Origin: Globisporangium splendens
Lineage: Eukaryota > Oomycota > Peronosporomycetes > Pythiales > Pythiaceae
Direction of reading: 5' to 3'
Assembly: GCA_006386115.1 (NCBI GenBank)
Contig: VFIW01000064.1
Coordinates: 124,001-188,000, forward strand
Length of the DNA stretch: 64,000 nt
Position numbers and translations under genes: made by a program. Shown here in pieces: positions 11,005-21,545 of this stretch; position 1 is the stretch's first letter; each line of letters starts with the position of its first letter. The notes under the pieces are model-generated. The model ran no database searches and was not told the DNA's origin. It was given only the letters and a program-made list of their open reading frames with translations.

Positions 11005-11923
11005 AGTAGTCTTCGAAGAAGTGCGTTATAGCAAGTGCAGCTGGCTTTGAAAAGTTCATTGCCAATTTTTGCAGATCTTGTGCATTGGACGTTCTGCCTG
11101 TTTCACCTTTGGTGCTAGTGTGTCGATGCGCTCACGCAAGTGGTTGGGCACGCACGAGGTGCATAAATCTACCACTGGTGGGTTTATGGTCACGTCTGAT
11201 TTAAGGTAGAAATGCCATCTTTCCTCGGGTTGACAGTATAACGAACAATTTGGAGTAAACGCAGTTACGTGCAGCCTCGATGGGCCCTCATGCTCGCGCT
11301 GAGACAGCAACTGACCCGAAAACCGGCGAAGTCAAAGCCTCAGACACTGAAAAGTAAAACCGATCCGCAGTAGTTTTAAAAACACAGTTTCTGCATTCAC
11401 GCATTGCACGTTTTTGTCTACCGCATCGAATACCTCTGCTCCGTCTGGATGCTCTTGCAAGTATCCGATCTGGAGCGCCATACTATAGTAGCACTGAACA
11501 GACTGAAGTGTGGCCTTGCTTCGTCAAAGTGTGCAAACGCATTCCGGTTAACGTGTCAAATGTGCGCAACTCCATGTTGTCAATGTGAACGATCTCGTGA
11601 GTGATGGTGTCTATCGTCACTCACGACGGAATGCTGTTTTGCCACAATGAGTGATGGTGTCTACTACCTCCCACAAAGGAACCCACAATGCAGAGGTCCA
11701 CCAAGTTTTGAAACTGATTTCAAATCGGCTTTTTGTTACAACAAAGGTCCAAAGAAGTTTCAAGTTTTGGACCTCTGTCAATGACTCATTGTTGTCAGCA
11801 GTTGGCATTCGCCAATTTGCCTGCCACCGCGGTCGAGCCCAGCAGATCCAGAGTAAGCAGCACCAGCGAGCACGACACCAGCGCTCTGTCGTCCAGCGCG
11901 ATGCAACGCACACCGTGTACCCA
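11005..11923. other. Intergenic and 5' leader of ankyrin copy B'
   Basis: No gene is recognised in 11005-11640. From about 11755 the sequence resembles the leader of copy C (shared ttttggacctctgtca at 11765-11780 and similar cattcgccaatttgcc). The frame stays open into the conserved ankyrin N-terminus. Confidence 0.5.
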
Positions 11924-12479
11924 CCACTCGCATCCGCCGAGTATGTCTGCCGAAGTGTGCGTCCTGCCATCGATTCGGTCGCACTCATTGTCAGCGACTT
12001 CCTCAACTGTGGACGCCCAGAGGACTGGGAGGTCCCACGAGCGTGCGAGAAGAATGACTTTCATCTTCTCCAGTGGGTGACGACACGCGAACCTCTCAGC
12101 ATCAACCGGCACTACAAAGCGTGTCCTTGCCACACTCGGTCTCTTCCACGCCGTCAAGCACAAAAACATGGAGACGATCCGCTGACTGCATACGTATTGC
12201 TCAACAATATGCGTGCTCGAAGCGATGAGAGAGGCTGTGAGATTGGGGAACTTGTGTGTCATGGAATGGCTCGCGGACAATTTCGCGGAGATGCAGTGGA
12301 GTACCAGCTACGGAGATACTGCTGAGCAGAATCAAGATATGAAAGTGCTCGAATGGCTGAAAGAACGTCAACCTGATTGCTTATTTGATGCGGTGAAGCA
12401 TGGAGTGCTCCACGGTCACTTCGACATCGCAAAGTGGCTTCACGAGAACGAACAAGACGAAGCTCGAGATGTTATTGAT
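11924..12479 (+). pseudogene. Ankyrin copy B', 3'-truncated duplicate of B
   Basis: This 556-bp block is nearly identical to 7343-7898. It encodes the ankyrin N-terminal segment plus about three units, with the same extra base and the same Trp-to-TGA change as copy B. After 12479 similarity ends and unrelated sequence follows; the next gene ends only 118 bp further on. The 5' leader is closer to that of copy C than to that of copy B, so B' looks like a patchwork. It cannot encode a working family member. Confidence 0.85.
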
Positions 12480-12596
12480 CACGAATGTGTTCTTTTTTCA
12501 AAGAGGAGAAAATCTGCTGGTTCTTGTTCCTCTAAAAGCATCATAGCTCAGTCGTTGGTCAACAGCCACATGATACAACTACGCAAAATGGCTCTA

Positions 12597-13142
12597 CTAC
12601 TGCGCGTGTTTTACCTTTGCTGTTCGTGTCTCGAGGCGCTTACGTAAGCGCCGCACTCCCATGAGATGCATAAAGCCACCAACCACCATAAGAACCAACG
12701 ACGCCACAATCGTAAACCACTTGACTCGCGCAAACACACTGACCGCAGTCTCAACCGGTTCGAACCGCGCTGGGAACTTGAGCAGCAGGAAATACACCCC
12801 TACGTTCTCCAGCACGTCAGCCAATGCTGACAGGAGCGGCAGGATCCACACGGTGCTGTTTCGTGGCCAAATCCTCGAGAGCGCGCCAAACAGGAACGTC
12901 GAGTAGATCATCGGGAACGCCACCAGATCAAAGGTATAAAACTCCAGGTACATCTTGCGACCCACGGATCCCATGCATTCCAAGTGCGGTTGGATCATCG
13001 GTGGCTGCAGCAGGAACTCGGTGTCCAGAACCGTATTGCAGTGGACTGGAAGCTCGCGCGCAAAGTTCCGCTGCAGCTCTGCGAGCAGCAGGAAGGACGG
13101 CACCATGGCGCCAATCGACGCGGCGAAGAGGTACTTCTCCAT
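12597..13142 (-). CDS. Four-transmembrane protein of unknown function
   Basis: A predicted 181-residue integral membrane protein. Hydrophobic segments lie at about residues 4-21, 70-88, 99-122 and 143-161, with a basic C-terminus (RRLRKRL). The third segment contains 'LADVLENVGVYFLLLKFP', and the fourth is preceded by 'ARVKWFTI'. This D-x-x-E-N motif followed by a Lys before the last helix is one I associate with a widespread uncharacterised membrane family; no function is assigned. I start at the ATG at 13142, because the upstream extension opens only on a non-ATG codon. It is divergent from the ABC gene at 13579, with 436 bp between them. Confidence 0.75.
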   Translation of the reverse strand: MEKYLFAASIGAMVPSFLLLAELQRNFARELPVHCNTVLDTEFLLQPPMIQPHLECMGSVGRKMYLEFYTFDLVAFPMIYSTFLFGALSRIWPRNSTVWILPLLSALADVLENVGVYFLLLKFPARFEPVETAVSVFARVKWFTIVASLVLMVVGGFMHLMGVRRLRKRLETRTAKVKHAQ

Positions 13143-13578
13143 GAGACTCCTACTGGCGCGGGTGCTGCCAATGCCCAAGTGAGAGGAAAAACGCTTTTGC
13201 ACAAAGTATCTTTTCTCGTTGAAGTTGTTCTCCAACCAACCGTTGGATCTCGTCTACATGGGTTGAGAAAGGCGCGCGCAAACTGACATCAATTCATTTT
13301 TGAATTCTGAAAGTCAAGAATCAAAATTGAATTGATGTTGTTGTCGATGACGCAGCGCTGTCACTATCGAATGTTGTCTGAATGTGAGCCGAAGAAAAAG
13401 ACAGAAAAGACCAACACTCTTCAGACTTTGTTGTGCATCTGCTGTCGAACGACTAGGAAGGAAGAGCTCCGCACCACTGCTGTAGCTCATTGCGTAGTCG
13501 ACCGCGTCGCAGTCCCCGCGGTATTCGTCCCTGCCTGCCTGCCTGCTCTTCCATTGTCCCAACTGCCCCCGGATCCCA

Positions 13579-14550
13579 ATGGCGTCGATTTCGGCGGATT
13601 CGCCGCCTGTGCAGCTCACGAATCTCAACTTTGCGTTCGCCAAGGTCACGATCGGCGGACACCTGGTCAACAAGTTGCAGTACGATGCACACGGCAATGC
13701 TATCTCGGACCCAGAGACCGACGACCGCGTGCTCAAGAACGTGAGCCTGACGATCCAGTCGGGCAAGCGCGTGCTTATTGTCGGCGGCAATGGTGCGGGC
13801 AAGAGCACGTTGCTCGGCGTGCTCGCTGGCAAACACTTGACTGCAGACGACTCGTCGCTCAACTTTGGTCGCGACAGTTTCCGGGATACGCAGCTGAACC
13901 TGATGCGTACGTTTGTGAGCGCGGACTGGGGTCACCGTGCCGTCGCGTTTGCGGCGCATGCGATGGCGTACTCGGCCGACATGGCGATCGAGGAGATGAT
14001 GGTCAAGTTGCAAAGTGAGTACCCGGAGCGCCGTGACTACCTCTTGAAGGTGCTGCGCATTGATCCAAAGTGGCGTCTGCATCGTCTCTCAGACGGTCAG
14101 CGCCGTCGCGTGCAGCTCTTTTTGGCACTCATCCGTCCGTCCAAGCTGATCATTTTGGACGAAGTGCTCGGGATGCTCGACATCATCTCGCGGGAAAACG
14201 TGCTGGCGTTTCTGAAAGAAGAGACCGAGAAGCGCAATGCGACCGTGCTGCTCGCGACGCACATCTTTGACGGCACGGACGTGTGGGCCACCGACGTTGT
14301 GTACATCCGTCGCGGCACGATTGGGTTCCACGGTCCCATGGAGCAGTTTACGCAGCGCGACGGTCAGGTCGTGCCGATGTACAAAGCCGTGGAGTGCTGG
14401 CTCCGCGAAGAACTCGAGGAAGACGACCGCATCGAGCGAGAAGCTGGACTCGCGACAAGCGGCGGCAAATTCGACCTCGCCAACGCACAGAACCGTGCCG
14501 GTGGGTACGCTTCAGGGCGTCTTGGTGGCGTGGACGTCGACATGCTCTGA
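13579..14550 (+). CDS. ABC-type ATPase, CAF16-like, no membrane domain
   Basis: A 323-residue soluble ATP-binding cassette protein. Walker A is GGNGAGKST (69-77), the signature is LSDGQ (170-174), Walker B is KLIILDEV (189-196) and the switch His is H228 in 'LLATHIF'. It has no transmembrane domain. Length, the insertion between the first strand and Walker A, and the Walker B context fit the ABCI/CAF16 group, whose yeast member associates with the CCR4-NOT complex. It may therefore act in transcription or mRNA turnover rather than transport. The usual ABC D-loop 'SALD' reads 'GMLD', as in CAF16 relatives. The ATG at 13579 gives the full fold. Single exon. Confidence 0.88.
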   Translation: MASISADSPPVQLTNLNFAFAKVTIGGHLVNKLQYDAHGNAISDPETDDRVLKNVSLTIQSGKRVLIVGGNGAGKSTLLGVLAGKHLTADDSSLNFGRDSFRDTQLNLMRTFVSADWGHRAVAFAAHAMAYSADMAIEEMMVKLQSEYPERRDYLLKVLRIDPKWRLHRLSDGQRRRVQLFLALIRPSKLIILDEVLGMLDIISRENVLAFLKEETEKRNATVLLATHIFDGTDVWATDVVYIRRGTIGFHGPMEQFTQRDGQVVPMYKAVECWLREELEEDDRIEREAGLATSGGKFDLANAQNRAGGYASGRLGGVDVDML

Positions 14551-14952
14551 GTGTCTCGAGTAGGTTGTAAGTGATTGGCTAGAATTTGTCGATATAGAGT
14601 TTCCATTGGCTGATAATCGAAACTTGTTTCTGATGTGGCACACATAATGTAGCTATTTTGGTTTGGGAACGCAAAGCGGTGTGCAAAGATAGTGAACCTG
14701 GCCTGATCAGCTGTGCTGCTCGCGTTCTTTGCTGTTTTAACCAAGCGCATAGGCCTCGCGCATCCTGCTCCGAAAGCGTAAAGTGTGCAGCAGGCGTCGT
14801 TAAAGCGTCCACGATGAGTTTGAGCCGCAATCCGCCTCCGCGAGTTCGTATTCGTACCAACTTCCTGAAAAATGCCTGGGCAGTGTCCTCCACTCACTCA
14901 CGGATGCTGTTGATGTTGTATCGTTCTCTGCTGTTGCCTATTCACTGGATAG

Positions 14953-16227
14953 ACCGCTGGGAAGACCCTAGATCCGAAGTTGAACGATAATTCGGCGAGC
15001 TGCCTCACGTTCGAGGCGCGTCCCGTGACGCCCGACGAAGTGCGTCGGTACCGGAAATCCTACTTTGCCGAACCGGGCTCGCGCATCGCGCACCCGGGGA
15101 TCATCAACGACCTCAAGCAGATCGATCCGCTCACGAAGTTTGGTGTGACGACCACAGGAAGTCACCATGTCGCCGACGTGCTCGCGAACGCACCTGCGAC
15201 CGAGTACCAGCGAATCGCGCTCGCGAAATCCGAAGCCAATTACGCGAGTCAGAAGCGCGAACCTCTGGGCAAATCGTATTCGAGAGGCCACGTGCTCCCG
15301 GCAAATATGCAGAAGCCTGAGTACGCATTTGGCATCAGCGGCACGTTTGGGGACTCGGCCCGCGAGCTGCTGTACCCGAGCACGTCGTTCAATAACAAGC
15401 AGGACGAAGAGCTCTACAAGCGCTCGCATAGATCCGTCGCGCCAGGCGAACAGAAAAACAGAGACTACTACTGGGATTCGGCCAAGATTGATCCGAAAAA
15501 GTGCCGATTCGGCGTCAAGACCGGCGCTGTCGGGATCGAAGGACTCGGCGCCTCCGCGTGTTTGAATCCTGAGATGGACGACACGCTTCCGCGCTCGGCG
15601 ATCACAGCCAAGCAGGTCGAGGACATGCGAAGCATGTTGGACCACCTGGGGAAACCCCGTCACCTCGGCGCGTCCAGCACCAACTTACCCCCTGACCATG
15701 TCTTTGGCGCGACATTGAAGAAAGACGCCGAGAACACGTGGGACTGCATCCAAGGACATTACTCGTACGACGAACAGCAACCTGACGCAGACCTAGGTCG
15801 CGCTGTCAACTATGGCTGGAAGAACTCATCGGCCGAGACGCGCGCTTTTGGTGTCCCGAGTATCCGATCCGATATCCCACTGCCATCGAAACGGTCCATC
15901 GCTGATGGACAAAACTACGGCGACGACTGCAACGCAAAGGAGCTGCTCTACCCCGAAGAGTTTGCGTCCAGCAGCATCCAGGACGACGAGTTCGTGCAGC
16001 CACGCGACCGCAAGCAGCTTCGCGACCTGTTCGAGAAGATCGGGTACACACTACCGGACAATATCTTCACGCTCATCTGGATCGACGCGACCACATTCGG
16101 CAAATACACACCGCGCGGGTACGCGAGCGTCGCCGAGTTCCGCGACGCGCTCAACAACTACCTCGAAGCAGACGAAAATGGCCAAAGCGCGCTGCAGGAA
16201 TGGAAAGACCGGCTGGCGTCCACCTAA
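14953..16227 (+). CDS. EFHB/FAP21-like ciliary doublet-microtubule protein (5' end unresolved)
   Basis: About 424 residues are visible. Repeated short motifs ending in FG-x ('YAFGIS', 'CRFGVKT', 'HVFGATL', 'RAFGVPS') and 'GKPRHLGASSTNLPPDHVFG' are characteristic of EFHB, a microtubule-inner protein of cilia (Chlamydomonas FAP21). The C-terminal 90 residues ('LRDLFEKIGY' onward) correspond to the degenerate EF-hand pair. The frame is open only from 14953, just after a TAG, and has no early ATG. The start must therefore be on an upstream exon. An ATG at 14814 (MSLSRNPPP) is a candidate, but several splice choices fit and I cannot pick one. It belongs with the cilium genes nearby. Confidence 0.8.
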   Translation, partial: TAGKTLDPKLNDNSASCLTFEARPVTPDEVRRYRKSYFAEPGSRIAHPGIINDLKQIDPLTKFGVTTTGSHHVADVLANAPATEYQRIALAKSEANYASQKREPLGKSYSRGHVLPANMQKPEYAFGISGTFGDSARELLYPSTSFNNKQDEELYKRSHRSVAPGEQKNRDYYWDSAKIDPKKCRFGVKTGAVGIEGLGASACLNPEMDDTLPRSAITAKQVEDMRSMLDHLGKPRHLGASSTNLPPDHVFGATLKKDAENTWDCIQGHYSYDEQQPDADLGRAVNYGWKNSSAETRAFGVPSIRSDIPLPSKRSIADGQNYGDDCNAKELLYPEEFASSSIQDDEFVQPRDRKQLRDLFEKIGYTLPDNIFTLIWIDATTFGKYTPRGYASVAEFRDALNNYLEADENGQSALQEWKDRLAST

Positions 16228-16345
16228 ACCATGGCACCTTTTTAACACACAACAACAAAAAAGCTTATGTAAAACTCAACCGATAGCGTTCTTTGACTTG
16301 CGCGTTCACGTTAGACAGAGAACAATACTCGCAGTTGACACGTTC

Positions 16346-17504
16346 TTAGCCGATGCGCAGCTCCGAGGGAGACGAGAGGATACCGAGGTCGCCGCAGATC
16401 GTGTTTATACACACCCAGTTGCCCTCAAAGTCGCTTTTCCACATGCGCACGGTGCCGTCGTCGCCCGAGGACGCGAGCATCGTGCCGGCGATGTTCCACT
16501 CGACGCGCCACACCTCCGAGTCGTGGTGGTGTTTCATCGCGACTTCCTCGACGTTGCACTGCAGATGGCCCTCGGCCGCCATCTTGAGCTTCCAGATGCG
16601 CACCGTGCGATCTTTGCTCGCGGTCGCGATGAGGTGGTAAGATCGCCCCATGCTCGGTGCCCAGCACACATCGTGGATCGCGTCCGTGTGGCCCACGAGC
16701 TCCGCGACCACTTGCCATCGTCGGTAGTTGTTGTTGTACCCCCAGACCTTGACCACGTCGCTGTTGCCGCCGACCACGATCATCGGCACGTCGAACCGCG
16801 ACTGGTTCCACGAGATGCACGTGACGCCTTCCTTGTCCGCGAAAAACTCCTCCTGCAGCGGCCAGTGCGACAGATTCATCACGTCAATCGCCTCGTACAT
16901 GCGCACGAATCCGTCTTCCGACGCCGTCGCCTAACACATACAAGGAAAATTCCATCAGCATGAGCGCAACAAATACATGTATGTATATAGCCATACTACG
17001 CACCAAGCGGAGCCCCAAGTGGCGCGGACAGAACTTGACGTCGTGCACGGACTCGCGTGAGTCCACGAGCTGCGCCTGGTTGCGCCAGCCCTCCTTCATG
17101 TTGCCGCCGCTGGCGCTCGAGTTGAGGTACATGCCCTGGTCCTCCCAGATGGACACGGTGCGGTCGAAGGAGCAGGACGCGATGATCTGGCCGAACTCGG
17201 GGTGCGCCCACGCGATCTTCCAGACGCTCGCCTGGTGCGCGCTCCACTCGTACTCGAGGCGCCACTCCTGGCCGTGCTCCTCCCATATCTTGATCTTGCG
17301 GTCCGATGAGCACGTGGCCAGGCGCTTGCCGTAGAAGTCGAAGCTCATGTCGTGGATAAAGTCGCCGTGCTGCGACGGGAACCGCCGAAACAGTTTCTAA
17401 CAACCAGCAAATGGATGGAGACAAAAGAGCGCTGTTCATCAGACACGTGTGCATATGTGCAGGGGGCGTCATGCAGACGCACAGAGCGCGCCACTCACCA
17501 TCAT
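16346..17504 (-). CDS. SEH1: Nucleoporin SEH1 (WD40), three exons
   Basis: The product is a seven-bladed WD40 protein of about 327 residues. Deduced exons are 17504-17499 (start), 17396-17004 and 16930-16346, with introns of 102 nt (17397-17498) and 73 nt (16931-17003), both GT-AG. Signature stretches include 'DMSFDFYGKRLATCSSD', 'WAHPEFGQIIASCSFDRTV', 'SVHDVKFCPRHLGLRLATA' and 'EAIDVMNLSHWPLQ', which match SEH1. SEH1 sits in the outer-ring (Y) complex of the nuclear pore and in the GATOR2 complex that controls TORC1. The first exon may extend upstream to an in-frame ATG near 17540; I kept the last ATG pair before the donor gtgagt. Length fits the family. Confidence 0.88.
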
Positions 17505-17758
17505 ATTCGGTCCCCGTGCTTTGTATCGCAAAATGATCCACATCACGCAAAAATGAAATAAATGCGTGTGGTACACATCAACCTGAAACGGAGTCATATT
17601 GGATAAAAGCTAGAAGATATTTTATTATCATCCACTGATAAGGGATATGATAAATCAATTTATCGTCATTGTAGCCAATTATATGCCGTTATTCTGTCGA
17701 TGTTCGCGTTGCCTTTCTCAAAGAGATCCAAAGGGACGCAGAAGCTCAAAAGTGCACC
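17505..17758. other. Divergent promoter interval between SEH1 and PIBF1
   Basis: About 250 bp shared by two divergent genes. It is AT-rich around 17590-17690 and contains gccaatta near 17672, a CCAAT-type box oriented towards PIBF1. No gene lies inside. Confidence 0.4.
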
Positions 17759-20700
17759 ATGGCGCAGCGCAGTGCTGTGAGCAGCAGCAGCGAGGAGCGC
17801 GCGGATTTCCGGCGGCTCGCGGCGCAGTTCGGCATCTCGGCGCATGCGCTGCTTGACGATGACAGCGTCGACCACGACGACACTGATGCGGATGCCGCTG
17901 GAGGAGACCCACAGGCTTCATGCCAGTCTCGGCGACAGCGTCCAACTCACGACGACACTCACGTGGAAAGCGAAGACAATGAGGTGCTGGAAGAGGTGGA
18001 CAATGAGGAGGACGAAGAGATTACTGACCAGTACCAGTACGACAGTGTGGAGACCCACGAGTCGCTGGTCGTGGCGTCGGATTCCAACTCGGGTCTCTCG
18101 GCGAACGAGAGCATGTCCAGCGAGTTGTCGCTGCCGCGCTCATTTGGTCATTACGAGAGAAGGAGTGGAGCGGCGGCTGCGCTCATGCGACAGAAGCCGT
18201 TTGTGGGTATGTCCCAGTTCGACGGCCATTTGGTGTATTTCCTAACAGCAGCAGCAGGCGGCATGAGCACTGCGACCAGTGCTGCTGCTGCTGGAAGTCG
18301 AGGCATTGCCTTGGCGCGACCACAGGATACGACGGGAGCTTTGCAAGGCAGTGAGATGGTGCGAAAGTTCTACGAAGTCCAAGTCGACAAGATTCGGTCC
18401 CAACTGGTGCTCACGGTGCAGGCACAGCGGCAGTTGGAGAAGACTCTGCAGGAGGAGCGCACGACCTGGCAGACGAGAATCGATAACTTAGAGGTGCGTG
18501 CAACCTTGTATCTGTGCAACCAACAGCGTCTGGAACTTCACGTAATTGGCGCACAATAGGTGGAGCATGCGGCGGAGAAATCCAGGTGGAAGCAGGAACG
18601 AGAAGATGTGCAAGCAGACTTGGTGAGCATGAAGAAGCGGTTGAAGATGGAAAAGACCCATTTCACAGATCTCCAGATCTCTGACGCATTAGCTGAACAG
18701 GTGCGACCATTGTGTATAAGCGAGTCGGCGTGCATCGTGTCTTCATCAACTGAAAGGAGCAATATGCGTTATGATTTGGATAGCTTTCTCGTCAGGACGA
18801 GCAGGATTTATCGGTTAAGGAGTACATCCAACTCACGGTTCACCGAAAAGTCACGAAACTCGAAACAGACTTGGAGCAATGTCGAAAGGAGATAGAAGAG
18901 CTCCAGAAACTGTGCGCAAGCTACAAGTCCAGTGCGTCCAACGCGAGTGAAGAAGTCGCTCAGGTGCGACGCGTAGCAGATGCAAAGCAGATGCGACTCG
19001 AGCATGAACTGGAGCTGTCCGAGGCGACACGAAAGGAGATGGAGCGCCAGATCGCAGCACTTTGCACGCAAATCGGCTCGGTGAAGGAAGAACAGCGCAA
19101 AAACGATGCTTTTTTCTCAAACCGCGCCAATTTACAGGAGGAATTTGATCGATTGCAAACCGAGGTGAAAGAGAAAGAGACCGAGTGCAATTTGGTTCGA
19201 TCACAGAACGGTGAGCTCCTCAAGAGACAAGAGGAGCTCGAGCAGAAAGTTGTCCTATTAGCTGCCGATAAGAGTTTTCTTCAAGACGCCAAGACGCATC
19301 TCGAGGAGCATGAAGCGCTGCTGCTCAAGAAGCAGCGAGATCTGGTCAAGATCGAGTCCTTGCAGGCGAAGCACGAAGATGATGTGAGCCAGAGTGTCCA
19401 TTTCCAGAATGAGACTCGCCTGCACTTCGAGAAGAAGCTCGATGACGAACTTGCCAAGTTTGTGGAGCTGTCCAAGCAAGAAATTGAGAGGATTCGTGCG
19501 AGTGGACAGGTCGTGTACGAGCGTGAGAATCGACTGCTCAAGGAAGCGCGAGACGATGCGCTCAAGCAAGTCGAGATGCTGGAGTCGAAGCTGCAGTACG
19601 TGCAGTCGTCTCTCGAGGAGAAGGTAAGTGTGGTATGCTTTTTTTCGGGTTCCTGGCTCGTGGCTCGGCCGCCAGGGATTTCCTTTATCATGTGGATATA
19701 TAGGTGCTGGAGCTAACTCGCATGGAGAGCAATCACACGACGGCGCTTGCGAGTGTGCGGAACGATCTGAAAATGAAGCACTTTGAGGTGAGCATATAGT
19801 CTTTACAGAGAATTCGCTCGATCTTTGCACGAAGTGTTTCGTACGCAACTGTGCAAACTGTGGTTTTTGTAGGCGAACCAGCTGAAAATGTCGCTAGAAG
19901 AGCAAATGGCAAATTGTCGCGCTGGAAAACTCGAGATCGACATGCTTGGGCAGAAGGTGAGTCCTTTCTTGTTGCCATTTGTCCTACAAGTACTAAAGCT
20001 TCTGGCTGATATGCTTTGCAGCTTGAAGTTCACAAAGAGGAATTCGTACGGCTGGAACCCACGTCGACGACCAAGATCACGCAGTTGGGAGCGGCGCTCG
20101 AGATTGAGGTGCATGCTCCTTTCCATCTTTAGACATTTGAGCCTAATCTTGGGAGCTTGATTCAACGGTGTGCGTTTGTGTAGAAAAACAAAATGAAGGA
20201 ATACGAGCAGCTCGAAGTGGATTTAGACAGCGCAGTGCTTCAGACGGGAGCTCTTGTCGACGAAGATAAGGACGAAAACTCAAGTCCGTCGAAGTTGAAC
20301 GAGATTATGACTACGTTTGGAGCGATTCCTACGAGCAACAAGAGAAGGGTAAGTCAGTTTAGCAAAAAGAAAAACAAGCATGCTGAGACTTTTGTTAGGT
20401 GTAATAGGATGCTCAGGCTATGTGGCGTGGCGTTTGTAGTTTCAGCAAAGTGTGCTTCTCGCCCAACGCGTGGTGAAATACCAGCGCGAGTCTCTCGAAT
20501 TCCAGCACCAGCTGAAAGCAGCGAACGCTGAGCGATCTCGACTAGCGCAGGAGATTGAGCAACTCAAGGTCCGGCTCGCAAACTTCCACCAGCCGCAATC
20601 CTATTTGGTAAACAGATATTGTACTGTGTAAGCGTGTGTGCGTTGTTAGCAATGCCTCATACCCCATTATGTCCTTACGATTGCTTAGATTGACAAGCTC

Positions 20701-21240
20701 AACTGCAAAGACCAGGAGCTGCAAGCGGCTCAGCAGAAGCAAGCCCAAGTAGTGCAGCAACTGCATGAATTGCGCAAGGAGTACGCACTGGTCATGGACG
20801 ACAAGGTGTCGCTGCAAAAGCAGATTCAGCAGGTGCTCGCACGTCGCGAAGACTTGGACGTGCTCAAGTCCACTGTCCACGGGCTCCAGCAAAAGCTTCA
20901 ATGCAAACTGCCGCTTCAACAAGATGCGGCTTTTTCGACTTCCCGATCTGCTCCAGGGGTTCAACATTCGCCGGCCACTAACAGTGCTAACTGTCCAACT
21001 AAGATGAACACCGAGATGCTCAAAAAGAATGTCCACGAGGGGATGGACTCGGCGCCATCTCCGATGATATCGTCCACGTGTTTCATGAAAGTGTCGCCTC
21101 CGCCGTCCATTGCCTCGAAGATGACCGAACGACCGAGCTCTGGGCAGTTTAGCGAGCCCAGTGAGCTCAAACCCACCGGACAGGAGCTCATTTCGGCATC
21201 GAGTCCGCCGAAATGGTACACAAAGCTGCGGTCATCATGA
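17759..21240 (+). CDS. PIBF1: PIBF1/CEP90-like centriolar-satellite coiled-coil protein, nine exons
   Basis: About 947 residues, mostly coiled coil after an acidic, low-complexity N-terminus. Exons: 17759-18493, 18560-18700, 18796-19623, 19704-19787, 19873-19956, 20022-20108, 20184-20348, 20440-20607 and 20689-21240. Every intron is GT-AG, 65-95 nt and phase 0. Diagnostic stretches are 'LSVKEYIQL', 'VYERENRLLKEARDDAL', 'TFGAIPTSNKRRFQQSVLLA' and a C-terminal 'PPKWYTKLR', collinear with animal PIBF1. In animals the protein works at centriolar satellites and the centrosome and is needed to build cilia; here it would serve zoospore basal bodies. The human protein is shorter (757 residues), the difference being N-terminal. 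Start ATG is in a good context (caccATGg). Confidence 0.88.
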
Positions 21241-21392
21241 TCTGATCTTGCAAAATGAGCTGTTCAGCAAATGCTCTATGTTAATTGGCTGGAAATATCG
21301 TTGGAGTCATTGTGATTGGTTGAAAAGTAATTGAGATGAATTCTGGATGCGCTGTTGCTATCTGAAGAACAGCAAGATGCTCGGAAGGGGGT

Positions 21393-21545
21393 ATGGAGCG
21401 CGGAATGCCGCAGTTTCTGCGTGCATGCGCATCCCTGCAGGCGCTGCGACTGCGACTCCGCGCTGTGCACGTGAAACAACGCGTCTTACCCCATCACATG
21501 GTCCATTTCCAGCCTCTTCTGGCTGGTGCAAGAGCGCAACGATGA
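21393..21545 (+). CDS. Upstream ORF overlapping the TPR start (ATGA)
   Basis: A 50-codon frame (MERGMPQFLRACASLQ..) rich in Arg and Leu with few acidic residues. Its TGA overlaps the ATG at 21542 as ATGA. The duplicated copy at about 46.3-46.5 kb keeps the same frame open with two substitutions. It could be a regulatory uORF, or a targeting presequence belonging to an alternative transcript. The competing explanation is that translation starts at 21425 in the TPR frame, in which case this frame is incidental. Confidence 0.3.
   Translation: MERGMPQFLRACASLQALRLRLRAVHVKQRVLPHHMVHFQPLLAGARAQR

Noticed and set aside
12480..12647. C-terminal extension of ankyrin copy B'
   Set aside because: Codons after 12479 show no repeat similarity and end within the 3' end of the neighbouring minus-strand gene.
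12750..12768. Sequence resembling a tRNA T-loop (ggttcgaacc)
   Set aside because: It lies in the coding region of the 4-TM gene and no cloverleaf partner arms were found. A similar match near 49390 also lacked the other arms.
14579..14893. 104-codon minus-strand frame
   Set aside because: No motif; overlaps the likely 5' part of the EFHB gene on the other strand.
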